64,000 nucleotides of DNA from Prorocentrum cordatum (taxonomy: Eukaryota > Sar > Dinophyceae > Prorocentrales > Prorocentraceae), in NCBI GenBank assembly GCA_963575745.1, contig CAUYUJ010015283.1, positions 921,410-985,409 of the forward strand, given 5' to 3'. A model generated the notes under the pieces. That model had not been told where the DNA came from. It did no database searches and saw nothing but the letters and a program-made list of their open reading frames with translations. How positions within the stretch are numbered: the stretch's first letter is position 1; every line of letters begins with the position of its first letter. Position numbers and translations under genes: made by a program. Positions 1 to 10,559 of this stretch are shown here, piece after piece.

Positions 1-330
1 GGGCGGGTCGTTTTCAAAATATCGCGCACATTCGCTTTAAAAAATAGCAAGAACTTAACGCATTGAGGGCGGGTTGTTTTCAAAATGTGGCTGTCGCCTT
101 AGCGCCGCGCACATTCGGATTCAAGAATGCAAAAGTTGCACGGATTGAGGGCGGGCCGTTTTCGACATGTGACTCTCGGCCTAGCGCCGCGCACATTCGT
201 TTGAACAAGTTGCAAAGAGTTTCACGGATTGAGGGCGGGTCGTGTTCAACATGTGGCTCTCGCCTGAGCGCCGCGCACATTCGTTTTAACATGATCGACC
301 CACGAACCCGGAAAGGAATATAGAAATGTA
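1..330. repeat. 83-bp satellite array, left edge
   Basis: About four diverged units run into the left edge of the window. The shared core GGATTGAGGGCGGGT starts near 61, 143 and 226, giving a period of 82-83 bp. Each unit continues through a TTTTCAAAATGTGG-like stretch, then CTCGCCTTAGCGCCGCGCAC and a CATTCGTTT-like stretch. The same family recurs at 1946-2125, 20265-20440 and 28190-28850. Confidence 0.9.
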
Positions 331-388
331 AGGCATTGCAACATTTCAAAGACACCTGATTGGGCGACGAGCACATGCAATGCTGAAT

Positions 389-1268
389 GTATCGATGATG
401 ATGTACTGTGCCGAGGGCTGTGCTGTGCTACGCCGTGCTGAACTGCGATGTGCCATGCCGCGATTGTGCTCTATATAGCGTTGTGGATCGAGTCCTCCCT
501 GGAATCCGAGTACTCACCGAACTGATCTGGAGCGTAAGCTCGAGCTGCCTGAGCAGATGGTAGCTGCCCCAGAACTAATCGACAGAGGGAACATGCCAGG
601 AGGACGCGCCGCGGAACGTCCCAAAGGACGCGCCAGGCGACGTGCCAGGGGACGTGCCATGGGCACGCACCGCGGGACGTGCCAAGGGGACGCGCTACGG
701 AACGTGCCAATGGACGTGCCGAGGGACGTGACAGGGGACGCGCCGCGCGACGTGCCAGGTGGGCTCGACACGGAACGCGCCAAGGAACGTGCCCAGGTGC
801 ATAATTGAGTGTATCGATCTTGATGTACCATGCCGACGGCTGTGCTGTGCTGGGCCGTGCTGAACTGCGATGTGCCATGCCGCGATTGTGCTCTATATAG
901 CGTTGTGGATCGAGTCCTCCCTGGCATCCGAGTCCTCACCGAACTGATCTGGATCGTAAGCTCGAGCTGCCTGAGCAGATGGTAGCTGCCCCAGAACTAA
1001 TCGACAGAGGGAACATGCCAAGAGGACGCGCCGCGGAACGTCCCAAGGGACGCGCCAGGCGACGTGCCAGGGGACGTGCCATGGGCACGCACCGCGGGAC
1101 GTGCCAAGGGGACGCGCTACGGAACGTGCCAATTGACGTGCACCGCGCGACGTGCAATGGGGGACTCGCCACGGGACGCTCCGCGGAACGTGCCAGGCAA
1201 CATGCCAGGCTGCAATGCTAAGGGTATCGATATTGATGTACCGTGCCGAGGGCTGTGCTGTGCCTGGG
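389..1268. repeat. 422-bp tandem duplication with GACGTGCC minisatellite
   Basis: GTATCGAT marks unit starts at 389, 811 and 1224, so there are two full units (422 and 413 bp) and a partial third. Each unit has a CTCTATATAGCG box and then 11-12-bp repeats close to GGGACGTGCCA (about 590-790 and 1018-1210). Open frames across it, rich in Arg on one strand and in His/Pro/Trp on the other, are products of the repeat. A reverse-oriented stretch of the same short repeat lies at 62170-62282. Confidence 0.85.
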
Positions 1269-1820
1269 CGACCTGGACACGTGAAAACACGCGTTTCGCT
1301 CAAGACGTTGTCAGCACATGCTCATGCTAGACATCCGCCTGGGCGACCTGGACACGTGCAAACAAGCGTCTCGTTCGAGACATCCTCAACACATGCTCAT
1401 GCTAGACATCCGCCTAGGCGACCTGGACACGTGAAAACAAGCCTCTGGTTCGAGACATCCTCAACAAATCCTCATGCGAGACATCTGTCTGGGCCACCTG
1501 GAGGCGTGAAACCAAGCGTCTCGCTTGAGACATCCTCAAGACCTGGGCACGTGAAAAAAACAAGCCTCTGGTTCGAGACATCCTCAACAAATCCTCATGC
1601 GAGACATCTGTCTGGGCCACCTGGAGGCGTGAAACCAAGCGTCTCGCTCGAGACATCCTCAAGACCTGGGCACGTGAAAACAAGCAATCCACTTGAGAGA
1701 TCCTCAGAATTCAGGTCCCCAGGAGAGGACAATCTATAACACAAAACAAGCGTTTCGCTCGAGACATCCTCAACAAATACTGAAAAACAAGCGTTTCGCA
1801 AGGGACATCCTCAATTTTTA
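1269..1820. repeat. About 75-bp satellite with GAGACATCCTCA core
   Basis: GAGACATCCTCA recurs near 1376, 1452, 1527, 1574, 1649 and 1758, mostly 75 bp apart, with CCTGGACACGTGAAAACAAG between copies. A larger 122-bp block is duplicated (1443 and 1565). The first unit grows out of the partial third copy of the preceding 422-bp repeat. No coding potential is seen beyond repeat translation. Confidence 0.85.
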
Positions 1821-1945
1821 ATTCGCCGGCCCTACGCGACCTCGTTATTTATCGCAAAAGAAATTCGCCGGCCCTACAGCCGTCAAAACCGGAGGGAAAC
1901 CAACTAAAAGAGAACCCTGGGCCTGCGCCCTTTCCGGGAAAAAAT

Positions 1946-2125
1946 GCGCAAAGAGTTTCACGGATTGAGGGTGGGTCCTGCTCAACGTCTGACTCTCGCC
2001 TTAGCGCCGCGCACCTTCGTTTAAAAAATTCCAAGAGCTTCACGGACTGAGGGCAGTTCCTTTTCAACATGTGACTCTCGCCTTAGCGCCGCGAACTTTC
2101 GTTGCAAACAAATGTATGAGTTCTT
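1946..2125. repeat. 83-bp satellite, two units
   Basis: Two diverged units begin near 1955 and 2037, both with TTCACGGA(T/C)TGAGGG and CTCGCCTTAGCGCCGCG. They lie immediately before the LINE D derivative, just as the 28190-28850 array lies before the module that precedes LINE D itself. Confidence 0.85.
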
Positions 2126-2139
2126 CACGGATACCCATG

Positions 2140-2448
2140 GTCGACGTACCAGAAATGGTTTTTGGGAAGGATGCACGATTATGAGAGCGCAACAATTACG
2201 TACCATTATTTGCGGAGTTGAAGTCCCAGGAATGACGTTCTGGAACAATTCGGGATCAGCTTGATCCGTAGCGTTGGAATCCCGAGAACAAGATGTTGGC
2301 ATGCTTCGGGGTCTTCAACCGGTTGTCTTCCAATTAGGCCGGTCCATCTGTGGAAATGAAACTTCGTCATTGTAGAGGCCTATGAAGAGGGAAATTGGGG
2401 GGAGGGTTTATCCCAACATCGTTGGTGACTCTTGGGTTGACACTGGTC
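2140..2448 (+). mobile_element. Tiny derivative of LINE D (5' module joined to 3' end)
   Basis: Bases 2150-2310 align with 28890-29065, the module upstream of LINE D; shared words include GCGCAACAAT and GTTCTGG and the order is the same. Bases 2318-2448 align with 33967-34085, the 3' end of LINE D, sharing GTGGAAATGA, AACATCGTTG and CACTGGTCCTCCTCC. Everything in between (about 5 kb in the long copy) is missing. It is either an internally deleted, SINE-like non-autonomous copy or a 5'-truncated insertion beside an older copy of the same module. There is no coding capacity. Confidence 0.7.
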
Positions 2449-2700
2449 CTCCTCCTCCTCCTCCTCCTCACCCTCCCCTGGCTCCTCCTCCTAATCCTCC
2501 TCCTCCTCCACCTCCTCCTCCTCCTCCTCCGTCCTCCCTCCTCCATTCTGGCTCATCCATCCCACCTTGTGCCTCCTCCCTTCCCTTTCCTCTCTCCTCC
2601 CTGCTCCTTGCACCCTCTTCCCTTCTCCCTCCTCCCTCCCCCCTCCTGTCTCCTCATGTCTTTCTCCTCTCTCCTCCTCTCTCCTCATCTTCCCTCCTCC
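2449..2700. repeat. (CCT)n-rich tract, tail of the LINE D derivative
   Basis: Nearly pure pyrimidine on the plus strand: (CCT)n interrupted by CTCCCT variants. It starts exactly where the LINE D 3' end stops, as the (CCT)n at 34085 does for the long copy. Open frames here read poly-Pro, poly-Leu or poly-Ser and are not genes. Confidence 0.85.
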
Positions 2701-3384
2701 TTCAAAGGGGTCACAAAGGTACCGAGACCGCTGCTCCCCCGACCTCTCCTGAGGCGCGTTCCGACCAACGTGTCGAAGCTAATCCAACCAGAGCGACGGG
2801 GGCTTCCCAAGAGGCCCAAACAAGTGAAAAGAACAGGCGAGGGTAGCGGTATCGGTACCTCTTTCTCCTCTGCCTCCTCCTCCCTCCGAACATGCCAAAG
2901 TGAACTCCCCACGCGGCTCCGCCGGCCTGGGCCGACGGACTCAGCGCCTTGACAAGCTCCCTCAGTCTGCGGAGCTCTGCCTGGCGGATCGCCCCGACGT
3001 GCCGAGGGAGGGAGAAGGGAGGGATAGCAGTGATAACAGCGATGGAAGTGCCACCTAGCTGCCCGACAACACTCCGAGGTAGAGGCAAAAACGGGCGCCA
3101 ATAGTTGTACAAACAGTGACGCCCGTTTCTGGGCAAGGGACGGGTCGCGGTGTAGCGTCCACGCCCACCAGACAGACCACATCCAACCAAGCGCCCAGAC
3201 AAGTGTAAGGGCCTCTCCTGTCTTGGGGCGCCTGCCAGCCAGCAAAAGAGCCAGAGTCGCTACCCTGGCCCCACTTTAGGCGACAAAACGAGAGGAAAAG
3301 ACAAAACGAGGACAACGACAAGAGAGGAGCGGGTCCGAGGCATCACCTCGGGGTCAAAGCCGCCGCACACGGCGAGGTGGCCCT
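2701..3384. other. No gene recognised
   Basis: GC-rich, non-repetitive sequence. Overlapping open frames exist on the minus strand (up to 186 codons), but none shows a recognisable domain and they overlap each other in different frames. No RNA gene or repeat was seen. Confidence 0.5.
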
Positions 3385-3966
3385 TCAGGGAGGGCCAGGC
3401 CCGCCGCGCCGAACGGGGATGTACACGAAGCCGCCGTACCAACATTGAAGGGGACCCTTGTAACGAACGAGCAACAGGCGATAGCCCGCACGAGGATCCC
3501 CAAGTAACCGACCGGCGATTCCCACGTGATCATTTCCCACGCAGCCGAGAGAGCCCACGAGGGACGGAAATTGAGGTCTCAGCGGGACCCGCTCTGCGTC
3601 CAGAACCTGTCTCTCCGCCAGCGTGCCATCCCACTGCTTGGTGTTAAAAAGATCCGATGTCTCACGAACATCGCGAACCTTCAAGCGGATCCCTTCGCCA
3701 TCGGGGAAAGATGTCCAGCAGAAGGTCGTTGTGGTCGGCGAGCGAAGAAACCGTTCCGACGCGGCCAATGTATCCCGCATCCACGGATGACACCCAGCGC
3801 CCCACGAACCAATACAGGCGCCAGCCAGCACGCTCACAATTGTACCATAACGAAAGCCAGCGCTCGTCCTCATCATCACATTCATAACCCTGGGACCTGA
3901 AGAAGATCTTGCGTTTGAGCCGGGGGGGCCGAGCAGCGGCACCATCATTGAGCATTGGAGGGCCAA
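3385..3966 (-). other. Unrecognised open frames, possible decayed gene
   Basis: Two overlapping minus-strand frames cover this stretch: 3385-3966 (193 codons) and 3662-3955 (97 codons). The shorter one is rich in aromatic and acidic residues in its first half (RSQGYECDDEDERW, then GWRLYWFVG), which is unlike a repeat translation; the longer frame continues where it ends (LFNTKQWDGTLAERQVLD). This would fit one protein broken by a frameshift near 3690. I do not recognise the family. It lies about 0.9 kb downstream of element A on the same strand and could belong to its flank. Confidence 0.3.
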
Positions 3967-4277
3967 TCTGGCGACAAGTTCGTCAGTCTACTCGCTACCT
4001 CCATGAATAAAATATTGGATAGTGATTTTGCCACCGGCCCAAAGATGCTACAGACGGCCCTGTCACGAACTTGGGATGTCCATTCTCCTCGAAACGCTTC
4101 GAAGTGCCCCGTTCATGACGCCAACATCCTTGTGCAGGGGGGTCGCCGCCGCCGTGCCGAGCTGTTGCAGCCCATGGATGGCATCCAGAGTCAGACCACA
4201 AACCGCGCGGAACAACACGACGGTCACGCCGACGATGCGGAGGACCGCCACGTCCGTCCCCGCCTCAACCATGGGCA

Positions 4278-4430
4278 TCATCGTCATCAGCAGCATCATC
4301 ATCATCAGCAGCATCAGCATCAGCATCAGCATCATCATCAGCATCAACATCACCACCCTCATCACCATCACCATCTTCAACGTCACCGTTACCAACATCA
4401 TCGCAATCGTCATCATCATGAGCCCTGTCA
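4278..4430. repeat. (CAT)n microsatellite
   Basis: Imperfect (CAT)n/(CAG)n, read as poly-His or poly-Ile on plus and poly-Met or poly-Asp on minus. It sits between the unrecognised frames and element A; tracts of the same type flank element E. Bases 3967-4277 and 4431-4861 on either side hold nothing recognised. Confidence 0.9.
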
Positions 4431-4861
4431 TCAGGGGGTTGGGAGCCACCGTCTGGTTCCTCTGGCGCCCAAAGATGGTCGGACCACCAAGTGCCCATCG
4501 CCCGCGATACACCGCGGCCCGCATGCCCAACATATGCTCGAACACCTCGATCGTGTAGGTGACGTGGTTGCGCACCACTTTGACAGTGGACCTGAGCAGG
4601 TCGGCGGCCGAGGAGACAGACATGTGCACCTGTGCCCTATTGAGTTCCTGCTCGAAGATCTACCGAGCCCCCCCGACGAAAGCCATTGCCGACGCATGGG
4701 GGAGAGGAAAACGCAACCGCGCCAAGGAAACTGCGGGGACAGGCAAGTGAGTGGTCAAAAGCCACTAGTTGTCTTGAGCTCGACGCCCACGCCTCCCCAT
4801 CGGGTCACGCCCGAGGACTTCGCCAGCTACGGAGGAAAGAGCTGGCGAGTAAAAGCCGAGC

Positions 4862-5968
4862 CTAGTCGGAGGAATCGCTAGGCTCGGGCTCAGGGCGGGG
4901 CCTTGGCCGCAGAGGGGCCTCGCCATGCTGGACCGCTAAAGCGACACGCACCAGGCGAGGCGCTTCTCTCGGAAAGGCGCTGGACGAACGATGCGACGTC
5001 ACAGCAGCACGGAGGACAGGGCGCCGAGCAGCCCCCGCGTCTTCAAAACACGCAGAAGGGCCGCCGCCAACACTGCCGCCCACAAGTCCGTCACCCGAAG
5101 TGGGTAAAGGACCGATGCTTGTCGCGCCAGGCGGCGGGGCGCGAGTCGGCGCGGCGCCGACGGGGCAAGCTGCGCCCGCAGCTTGGCCAAAATGGCCGAC
5201 GGCAAGCAGCGGGGCAGCTTCGAAACTAGCAGGGGGGCCGCCGCCCGACCCGCCGCCCGCGAGTCCGTCACCCGCTGGTGATGGGCCAGCGAAATGCAGG
5301 CGAGGCAGCGAAACATCGAGCGGCGCAGCGCCGCGCGAGCCAGCTGCGTTCGCAGCGGCGCCGGCAACAGGGTCGGCGGAAGACGGGCCGGCAGCGAGGA
5401 CCAAGGCGGCTTCCTCGTCAGCTTCAAACTCATCGAAAAGACCGCAGCCCGAAGCGCCACGCACAAGTCCGCCACCCTCGGAGGGTAATGGGCCAGAGGC
5501 GAAGGCACGGGGCTGCGGAGCGAGCATAAGCACAGCGCTGCCGGGCCCCGCCACTGCGGCAGACGGACCAGCGAACGAGGTGGCAGCGGCTGGGTCGGAG
5601 GCGCCTGCAGCCTCGACGGGGCCTGCGATCAGCAAGGCGCTGGCACTCGCCGAGCTGAAACATTGGACCAGGCCTTCAGCGTCAACTCTGACACCAGCTT
5701 TCCGCTGCTTATGCTGGAGGTGATGTCCTCTATAAGCGTGGTCCCAGCCGCACTTGCCAGCAGGGCTTGGGGCAACGCACTCCTGGGCCAGGCCGCGGAT
5801 GAAACCCCCGCTGGCGTGGCATTTGCACCCGATAAAGAGCACCGAACAGTCAGTGCACGGAAAGGCGACGGCACGGTGCCCGAGGGCATCTCGGCGGTCG
5901 GCGTGGATCAACGACTTCCTGGAGCAGGGTCCTGGGGGCGGCTTCGAGGAAAACCTGCAACTGCGCAA
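4862..5968 (-). pseudogene. Element A C-terminal Cys and Ala/Gly/Pro-rich region
   Basis: A 368-codon frame on the minus strand. Its first third has spaced cysteines (FPCTDCSVLFIGCKC, later KCGWDHAYRG), suggesting a remnant of the zinc-binding segment that follows RNase H in element E (there residues 1096-1139). The remainder is Ala/Gly/Pro/Ser-rich with repeated phrases such as GAAPTRAPPPGATS, like the tail of element E. It ends in EPEPSDSSD and a stop. The low-complexity part alone would not support a gene; the call rests on its place in the element. Confidence 0.55.
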
Positions 5969-6269
5969 ACAATGAGCGCACCTCTAGATTCCGCTCCAGG
6001 GTTTCCAAACACGGCCAGACGTGGGCTTCCTTTGGGACGGGGGATCGGGGGCCCTGCCGACCCCAGACAAGTCCAAAGGGGGGCAGTGGACAAGAACGTG
6101 AGCAGCCAGCTTCAACGCAGCCCTAGCGAACGACACCATCCGGTCAGCATCCTGAAATAAACCTTCGTCACGCGGGTGCAGAGAGACTGCGTGTTTGGCT
6201 GCTAGATCGGCATGGTGATTGCCAAGCCTGCACTAGCGCTCCCGGGGTGCGATGCCAGGAACGTCGATG

Positions 6270-6683
6270 TCAAGATGGGCGGCCACCTTCGAGCAAGAAG
6301 CGGCTCCACCAACCTGACCGTAACACTAGAGACAAGCCTCTGGCGGCAGACTTTGCAACGTTGCTACAATCCGAATGAGCGCGGCTGTCTGCGGGAAGCG
6401 CGGCAATCACATCGGCCCAAGTAAAGGCGTTGACTTCGGCACTCTGAGCCGTCTGAGGGCACGGGCCCCGCACTGGCGCGGGAAGCTCGGCAACCAAGTC
6501 ACCAGCGTCGCCCGCCGTGCAAACAGCGCTGCCCGCTCGAGAAAGTTTGCGCACCGTGTGGCGAAAACAAGCATCATCTACAAAAATGTCACCCAAGACA
6601 CAATTGTCGGCAGGGGCCTCATCAGGGCCTTCCTCAGGGTACTTGTGCCACGTCAACGTCGGACCAAAATCCTGCTCAGTCAA
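6270..6683 (-). pseudogene. Element A RNase H fragment
   Basis: RNase H would degrade the RNA strand of the RNA-DNA hybrid after reverse transcription. Visible parts are FVDDACF (in place of FTDGACF) around 6576-6596, RAGSAV, the GPCPQTAQSAE stretch holding the catalytic Glu, and HSDCSNV with the next catalytic Asp near 6375. The fourth acidic residue and the His-containing handle are not found in this frame, which drifts into unrelated sequence after 6360. It lies 3' of the RT as in elements B and E. Confidence 0.75.
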
Positions 6684-6999
6684 CGTCCGAGGGTAGAATC
6701 CGGCGGGGCGCCGAAAAGGCGCCAGATGAATACATGGCCGTCCTCGTGCTCGCCCGGGGCCGTAGCTGCGCGCGCAGCTTCGATGATATAGGGCTCGACC
6801 AGCCTGCTCCTATCCTCAGCCGCGGGGGGGAAGGGACATCCCCGCAAACTGTGGAAGACGGCGTCGCGGGCCCCAATGGATACAGACAAGTTCGACGCGA
6901 TAACCAAGAGACTCGGCCCTGGCAACCGCGAGGAAGGCTTCCGTGGAGAAGGCCCGAACCCTGCCCTTTTGGAGGGGCGTGAATTTCTCGCTGCGCAGA

Positions 7000-8420
7000 G
7001 AAAGGCTTTCCCGCACCACATCGTAGCAGAGACGTGACTGGACGCCACGAGCAGCCACCGCGTCTCTATCCACATGCGGACATACCCTGCTCGGACCAGG
7101 GACCCGACAAGCGAGGGCGAAAAGATCCCCACAGGAATGGATTTCCCGATATCGTCGACCAGGGCCATGAAGTTATCCATGCGCCACCCGAGGCGCACCA
7201 GGGACATCCGGATGGCAGAGGTAGGGCCCGCAACTCGCCTCCAGCTGCAGGACGCACATGAAGAAATGCGTGCCACGCACGCCAGCGCACTGGCAAAGAG
7301 AGAGACCAGTTGAAGGCTGAGGTTTGACAAAACCACACCTCCTTGTTCCACCTGAGAATCGGGGCAGTGGCCGCTCGCCACGTCGGATCGTAGTCCAGGA
7401 TGGCGCTGGCTGTGAGAGACCTCAGCTGGCTGCGAAGGCGAACGACAGAAAAAGCACGGCGGCGCAGCAGGCTAAGGTCGTGATCGCTTATGCCCGTGAC
7501 TTCAGACCCAGAGGAGGCCCCCGCTAAGGGCCCCGCCGAGAAGACCTTGAGGGAGGAAGCCCGACTGAGCGCCTTACCTTTCGTCGCTAAACGCCGAGCT
7601 GCCCGAGCTGACTTGGTTATCCGACCCTTCATCTTGGCCGCCTTACCGCAAACCGTGATGGCTCGACCAGCCGCGCAGCCAACGCCGAGGTTGACCGTGG
7701 AGCCAGAGCAGTGGCGGCAGAGGTGGCCGAGCCTGTCGAGGGCCTGGGTGCCGACAAACTTCGACCTAGCAGCAATCGCCGTTTTCCCCCGGGCAAGCGA
7801 ACAGCTGAACCCATCCTTCACGGCACCATCCAATGCTACGGCTCCAACCACCACAGCTTCCACGACGGCCCCAGGGCGACCCGTGGAGGACAAGCCCTGG
7901 TCGTCGATGTAAACATCCAAGGAGGTGGAGGGAGCAAGAAGGATGCTGTCGTAACCGTCAAGACAGTAGACACGAATAACAGTGGTGGCCATCGAACAGC
8001 CAGCGATGACCCCGTTCGCGCAGAGGTAGGGGCCTTCGATCCAACCGCCGAGACTGAGGAACCGACCAACTTTATACGCATATAAGCACAATCTGGAGAT
8101 GATCATCGGAAACCCGTGCCTCCTGCAGCGATTTTCCAACTTATCCAAATTAGTATTCTCATTGAACTTAGAAAGATCGAAGAAGATGCTGCAACTGGCC
8201 TGACCGCCTGACCTCTGGCGACTCCGTTTTCGGCCGTCACCGCCTGTCGCCAAACAACGTCGGCCGCTCCCCGATACTGGCCAGCGGCCCAGTACCCACG
8301 GGGGCGTGTAAGCTCCCAATCCAGGGCGAGGGGACGCCTGCAGCGCCCCCAGACCCTGAACCAAGAAAAAAACACCCCTATGGGCCTGTAGCCACCGGAG
8401 GACGAGAAAGGAGGAGGACG
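7000..8420 (-). pseudogene. Element A reverse transcriptase fragment
   Basis: This part would have copied element RNA into cDNA. Fingers and palm can be followed: RPIGVFFSWFRVWGRC near 8400, VWRQAV...ARG near 8260, palm motif A FFDLSKF with its Asp near 8178, GVIAGCS near 7990, and the catalytic YIDD at 7900-7911. A frame change lies near 8190, between ARG and FFDLS; another near 7150 moves the downstream part into the frame that runs to 6680. Element E has the equivalent residues in the same order (RPIGLLGW, LIDLWKAY, FDDC, LGVDY). The Asp residues of YIDD are intact, so decay came from frameshifts and not from loss of the active site. Confidence 0.85.
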
Positions 8421-8430
8421 AGAACAAGAA

Positions 8431-8496
8431 GACGAGGGGGAGGAGGAGGAGGAGGAGGAGGAGGAGGAGGAGGAGGAGGAGGAGGAGGAGGAGGAT
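8431..8496. repeat. (GGA)n microsatellite at the 5' edge of element A
   Basis: About 20 units of GGA/GAG on the plus strand, read as (TCC)n on the element A strand. It abuts the point where RT similarity begins. Confidence 0.9.
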
Positions 8497-8504
8497 AGGG
8501 AAGG

Positions 8505-9476
8505 GTGGGAAGGAGAAGGGGGGATAACGAAAAAAGATGTGACTTTTTCCGGACAATCAAGTTCAGGGCTGTTCTGGCATCTCTGGAAAAAAATCCCAAG
8601 CATTCACGGGACCGCTCGGCCAAAACCCTTTCTCATGATAATTATGATGTCCTCCACCAGCGTTTGTCCAAGTATCGGTCATCCATGATCCTTCTATCTT
8701 CCTCGCTGAAGGTTCTACATCCCTCGTTTTTCGATCCTCATTCATCAGAGATCACTTCTCTGTCCTCCATGATTCCTCCTCCGCTCCCTGCTACTGCCCA
8801 TTCCCACATCCTCATATCCACCTTCATGCTCCTCCCGAGACGTTGTGGAAGGCGCAGATGTCGCCATCGATAAGGAGAGTCTGTGGACCATCCTGGCCCT
8901 TGACGTTTGGTCTGGGTCCTGCCCAGGGCTGAGTGCCGCATGCGGTGCTTCGCAAGTGCGAGTTTTTGGTCTGCGGTCGCTTGACACAAGCAGCGTTCGA
9001 GCGACGGGGGTCGCTTCAGAGGCGAATTGCGGCACGCGGCGGGAGGAAGAATGGGCGCGGGGAAGGGGAGACCGCGCGCAGAACATGCAGTCCTGCCAGT
9101 GCGCGCACAAGTGATCTCTTGATGAATTTGCCCCATGGCGCTGGTCGGCTCCGATACTCCATCGGCCGTGAAAGCATGACGCGCGCGCGCGTCAGAATTT
9201 CAATCGAAACGGCCTGGCTCCTCGGCCGCACCGCTGCGAGTCGGTGCAGGTTGTCCTGGGCGTCGTCCACGCTGTCGCCGTTCGGGGAGGATGTTCAGGC
9301 TTCCGCCGACCTGGGCCTCATCGTGGCTGAGGATGGCAGCGCCACGCGCTGCGAATGGCGCGGCGCCTACCGGGAAGCTGGGGAACACACGTGGCTAGAT
9401 TCACATGCGGAACATCTGGAGGCCACATGCTTGGCACAACTGGTCACATTCATCACCGCCAAATGCTCATGATCAC
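8505..9476. other. No gene recognised
   Basis: Mixed-composition sequence. The plus-strand frame 8933-9472 (179 codons) is not low-complexity: it contains EDGSATRCEWRGAYREAG and several Cys and Trp, and could be a remnant of a retroelement zinc segment. I could not match it to any of the elements here, and there is no clean start or domain. The rest holds nothing recognised. Confidence 0.35.
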
Positions 9477-9592
9477 CCACATCATCACCACCACGACAAT
9501 CACACCACCAACATCATCGTCCACGCCATCATCGTTATCAACAGCATCATCGCCACGAGCACCAACACCGCCATCATCATCATCATCACCAC

Positions 9593-9636
<44 letters not shown>

Positions 9637-9765
9637 GCATCATCATCAGCATCATCATCAAACAATTCATCATCGCTATGTTCCTCATCACCATCCCCCT
9701 CATCCGCAGCAGCATCCTCGAATTCACCATCATCACCAGCATCATCTGTCCTTATCCTAGACGTC
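9477..9765. repeat. (CAT)n/(CAC)n microsatellite
   Basis: Imperfect trinucleotide tract, purest at about 9590-9660. All frames are homopolymeric (Ser, Ile, Asp or Met). Confidence 0.9.
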
Positions 9766-10027
9766 CCCCCATCCTCCAATCCTCGATTTCAACCCCGCCC
9801 CCTTTATCTCCCCCTATTGCTGCGCTCTAAAGCCTCGCTGACCAAGTCGGCCTTGTTGAGGACGACCGTGTCGGCGGACTCCAGCTTAGGGCGACGGGCG
9901 GCGGCGCCAGTAGAGTGGATGACAGATGATGCGGAAGGAGGGGGAGCAGGCAGAGGGGGGAAGGAGAGGAAGAATGTAGAGAATTCAAAAGGACCCGCCC
10001 CCTCACCCTGCTCCTCTTCCTCCTCCT
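9766..10027. other. No gene recognised
   Basis: Short stretch between the (CAT)n tract and a duplicated block. GC-rich, with no domain or RNA gene seen. Confidence 0.4.
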
Positions 10028-10490
10028 CAGCGCATTAACGGTGAGGAGAGCGCCAAGTTGACCGGTGGTGTCCTACCCTCCTCCTCCGGGCACGAAGCAG
10101 AGGGGGGAGGCCAGGGGCAGGGGGAGGAGAGGAGGCAAGTGGAACAATTTTTCCTCACCTTGTTCCTTCCCCCTACCCCTCCCCCCACCCCCTTCCCACT
10201 CCCCCTCCTCCTCCTCCTCCCTCCTCCTCCACTTCCTCCTCCTCCTCCCTCCTCCTCCACTTCCTCCTCCTCCTCCTCTTGTTCTTCCTCCTCCTCCTCC
10301 TCCTCCTCCCCCTCCTCCTCCTCAGCGCCTTAACGATGAGGAGAGCGTCAAGTTGATCATCGGTGTCCTACCCTCCTCCTCCGCCTCCTCTTTCCTTCCA
10401 CGTCTTCATTCACACCCAGGGGCGGAGATTGAAAGGTAGGGGGGAGGTAAGGGGCAGGGGGGGAGAGGAAGCGACAAGAGCAATTATCCT
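10028..10490. repeat. 296-bp direct duplication with internal (CCT)n
   Basis: CAGCGCATTAACGGTGAGGA at 10028 recurs with small changes at 10324, followed in both by GGTGTCCTACCCTCCTCCTC and later by a GGGAGG-rich segment. The first copy contains the (CCT)n expansion at 10192-10325. No coding content. Confidence 0.75.
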
Positions 10491-10559
10491 TACCGTTTAC
10501 AATACACAGTAAAAATACTAATCCGCTCTCCGGGAATGTCTGGCCCCCCTCCTCGATTC

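Larger units (their letters stand above)
4862..8420 (-). mobile_element. Element A: decayed RT-RNase H retroelement
   Basis: Read on the minus strand, the order is: RT (8420-7000), a connecting region, RNase H (6600-6360), then a Cys-bearing segment and an Ala/Gly/Pro-rich tail (5968-4862). The order and motifs match the intact element E. Similarity starts abruptly at the RT motif RPIG (about 8400), and a (TCC)n tract lies directly upstream, so everything N-terminal to the RT is missing. At least three frame changes show that it is inactive. Confidence 0.85.

Noticed and set aside
473-482. CTCTATATAGCG as a TATA box (also near 891)
   Set aside because: It is part of the 422-bp duplication, no gene follows, and dinoflagellate promoters are not known to use a canonical TATA box.
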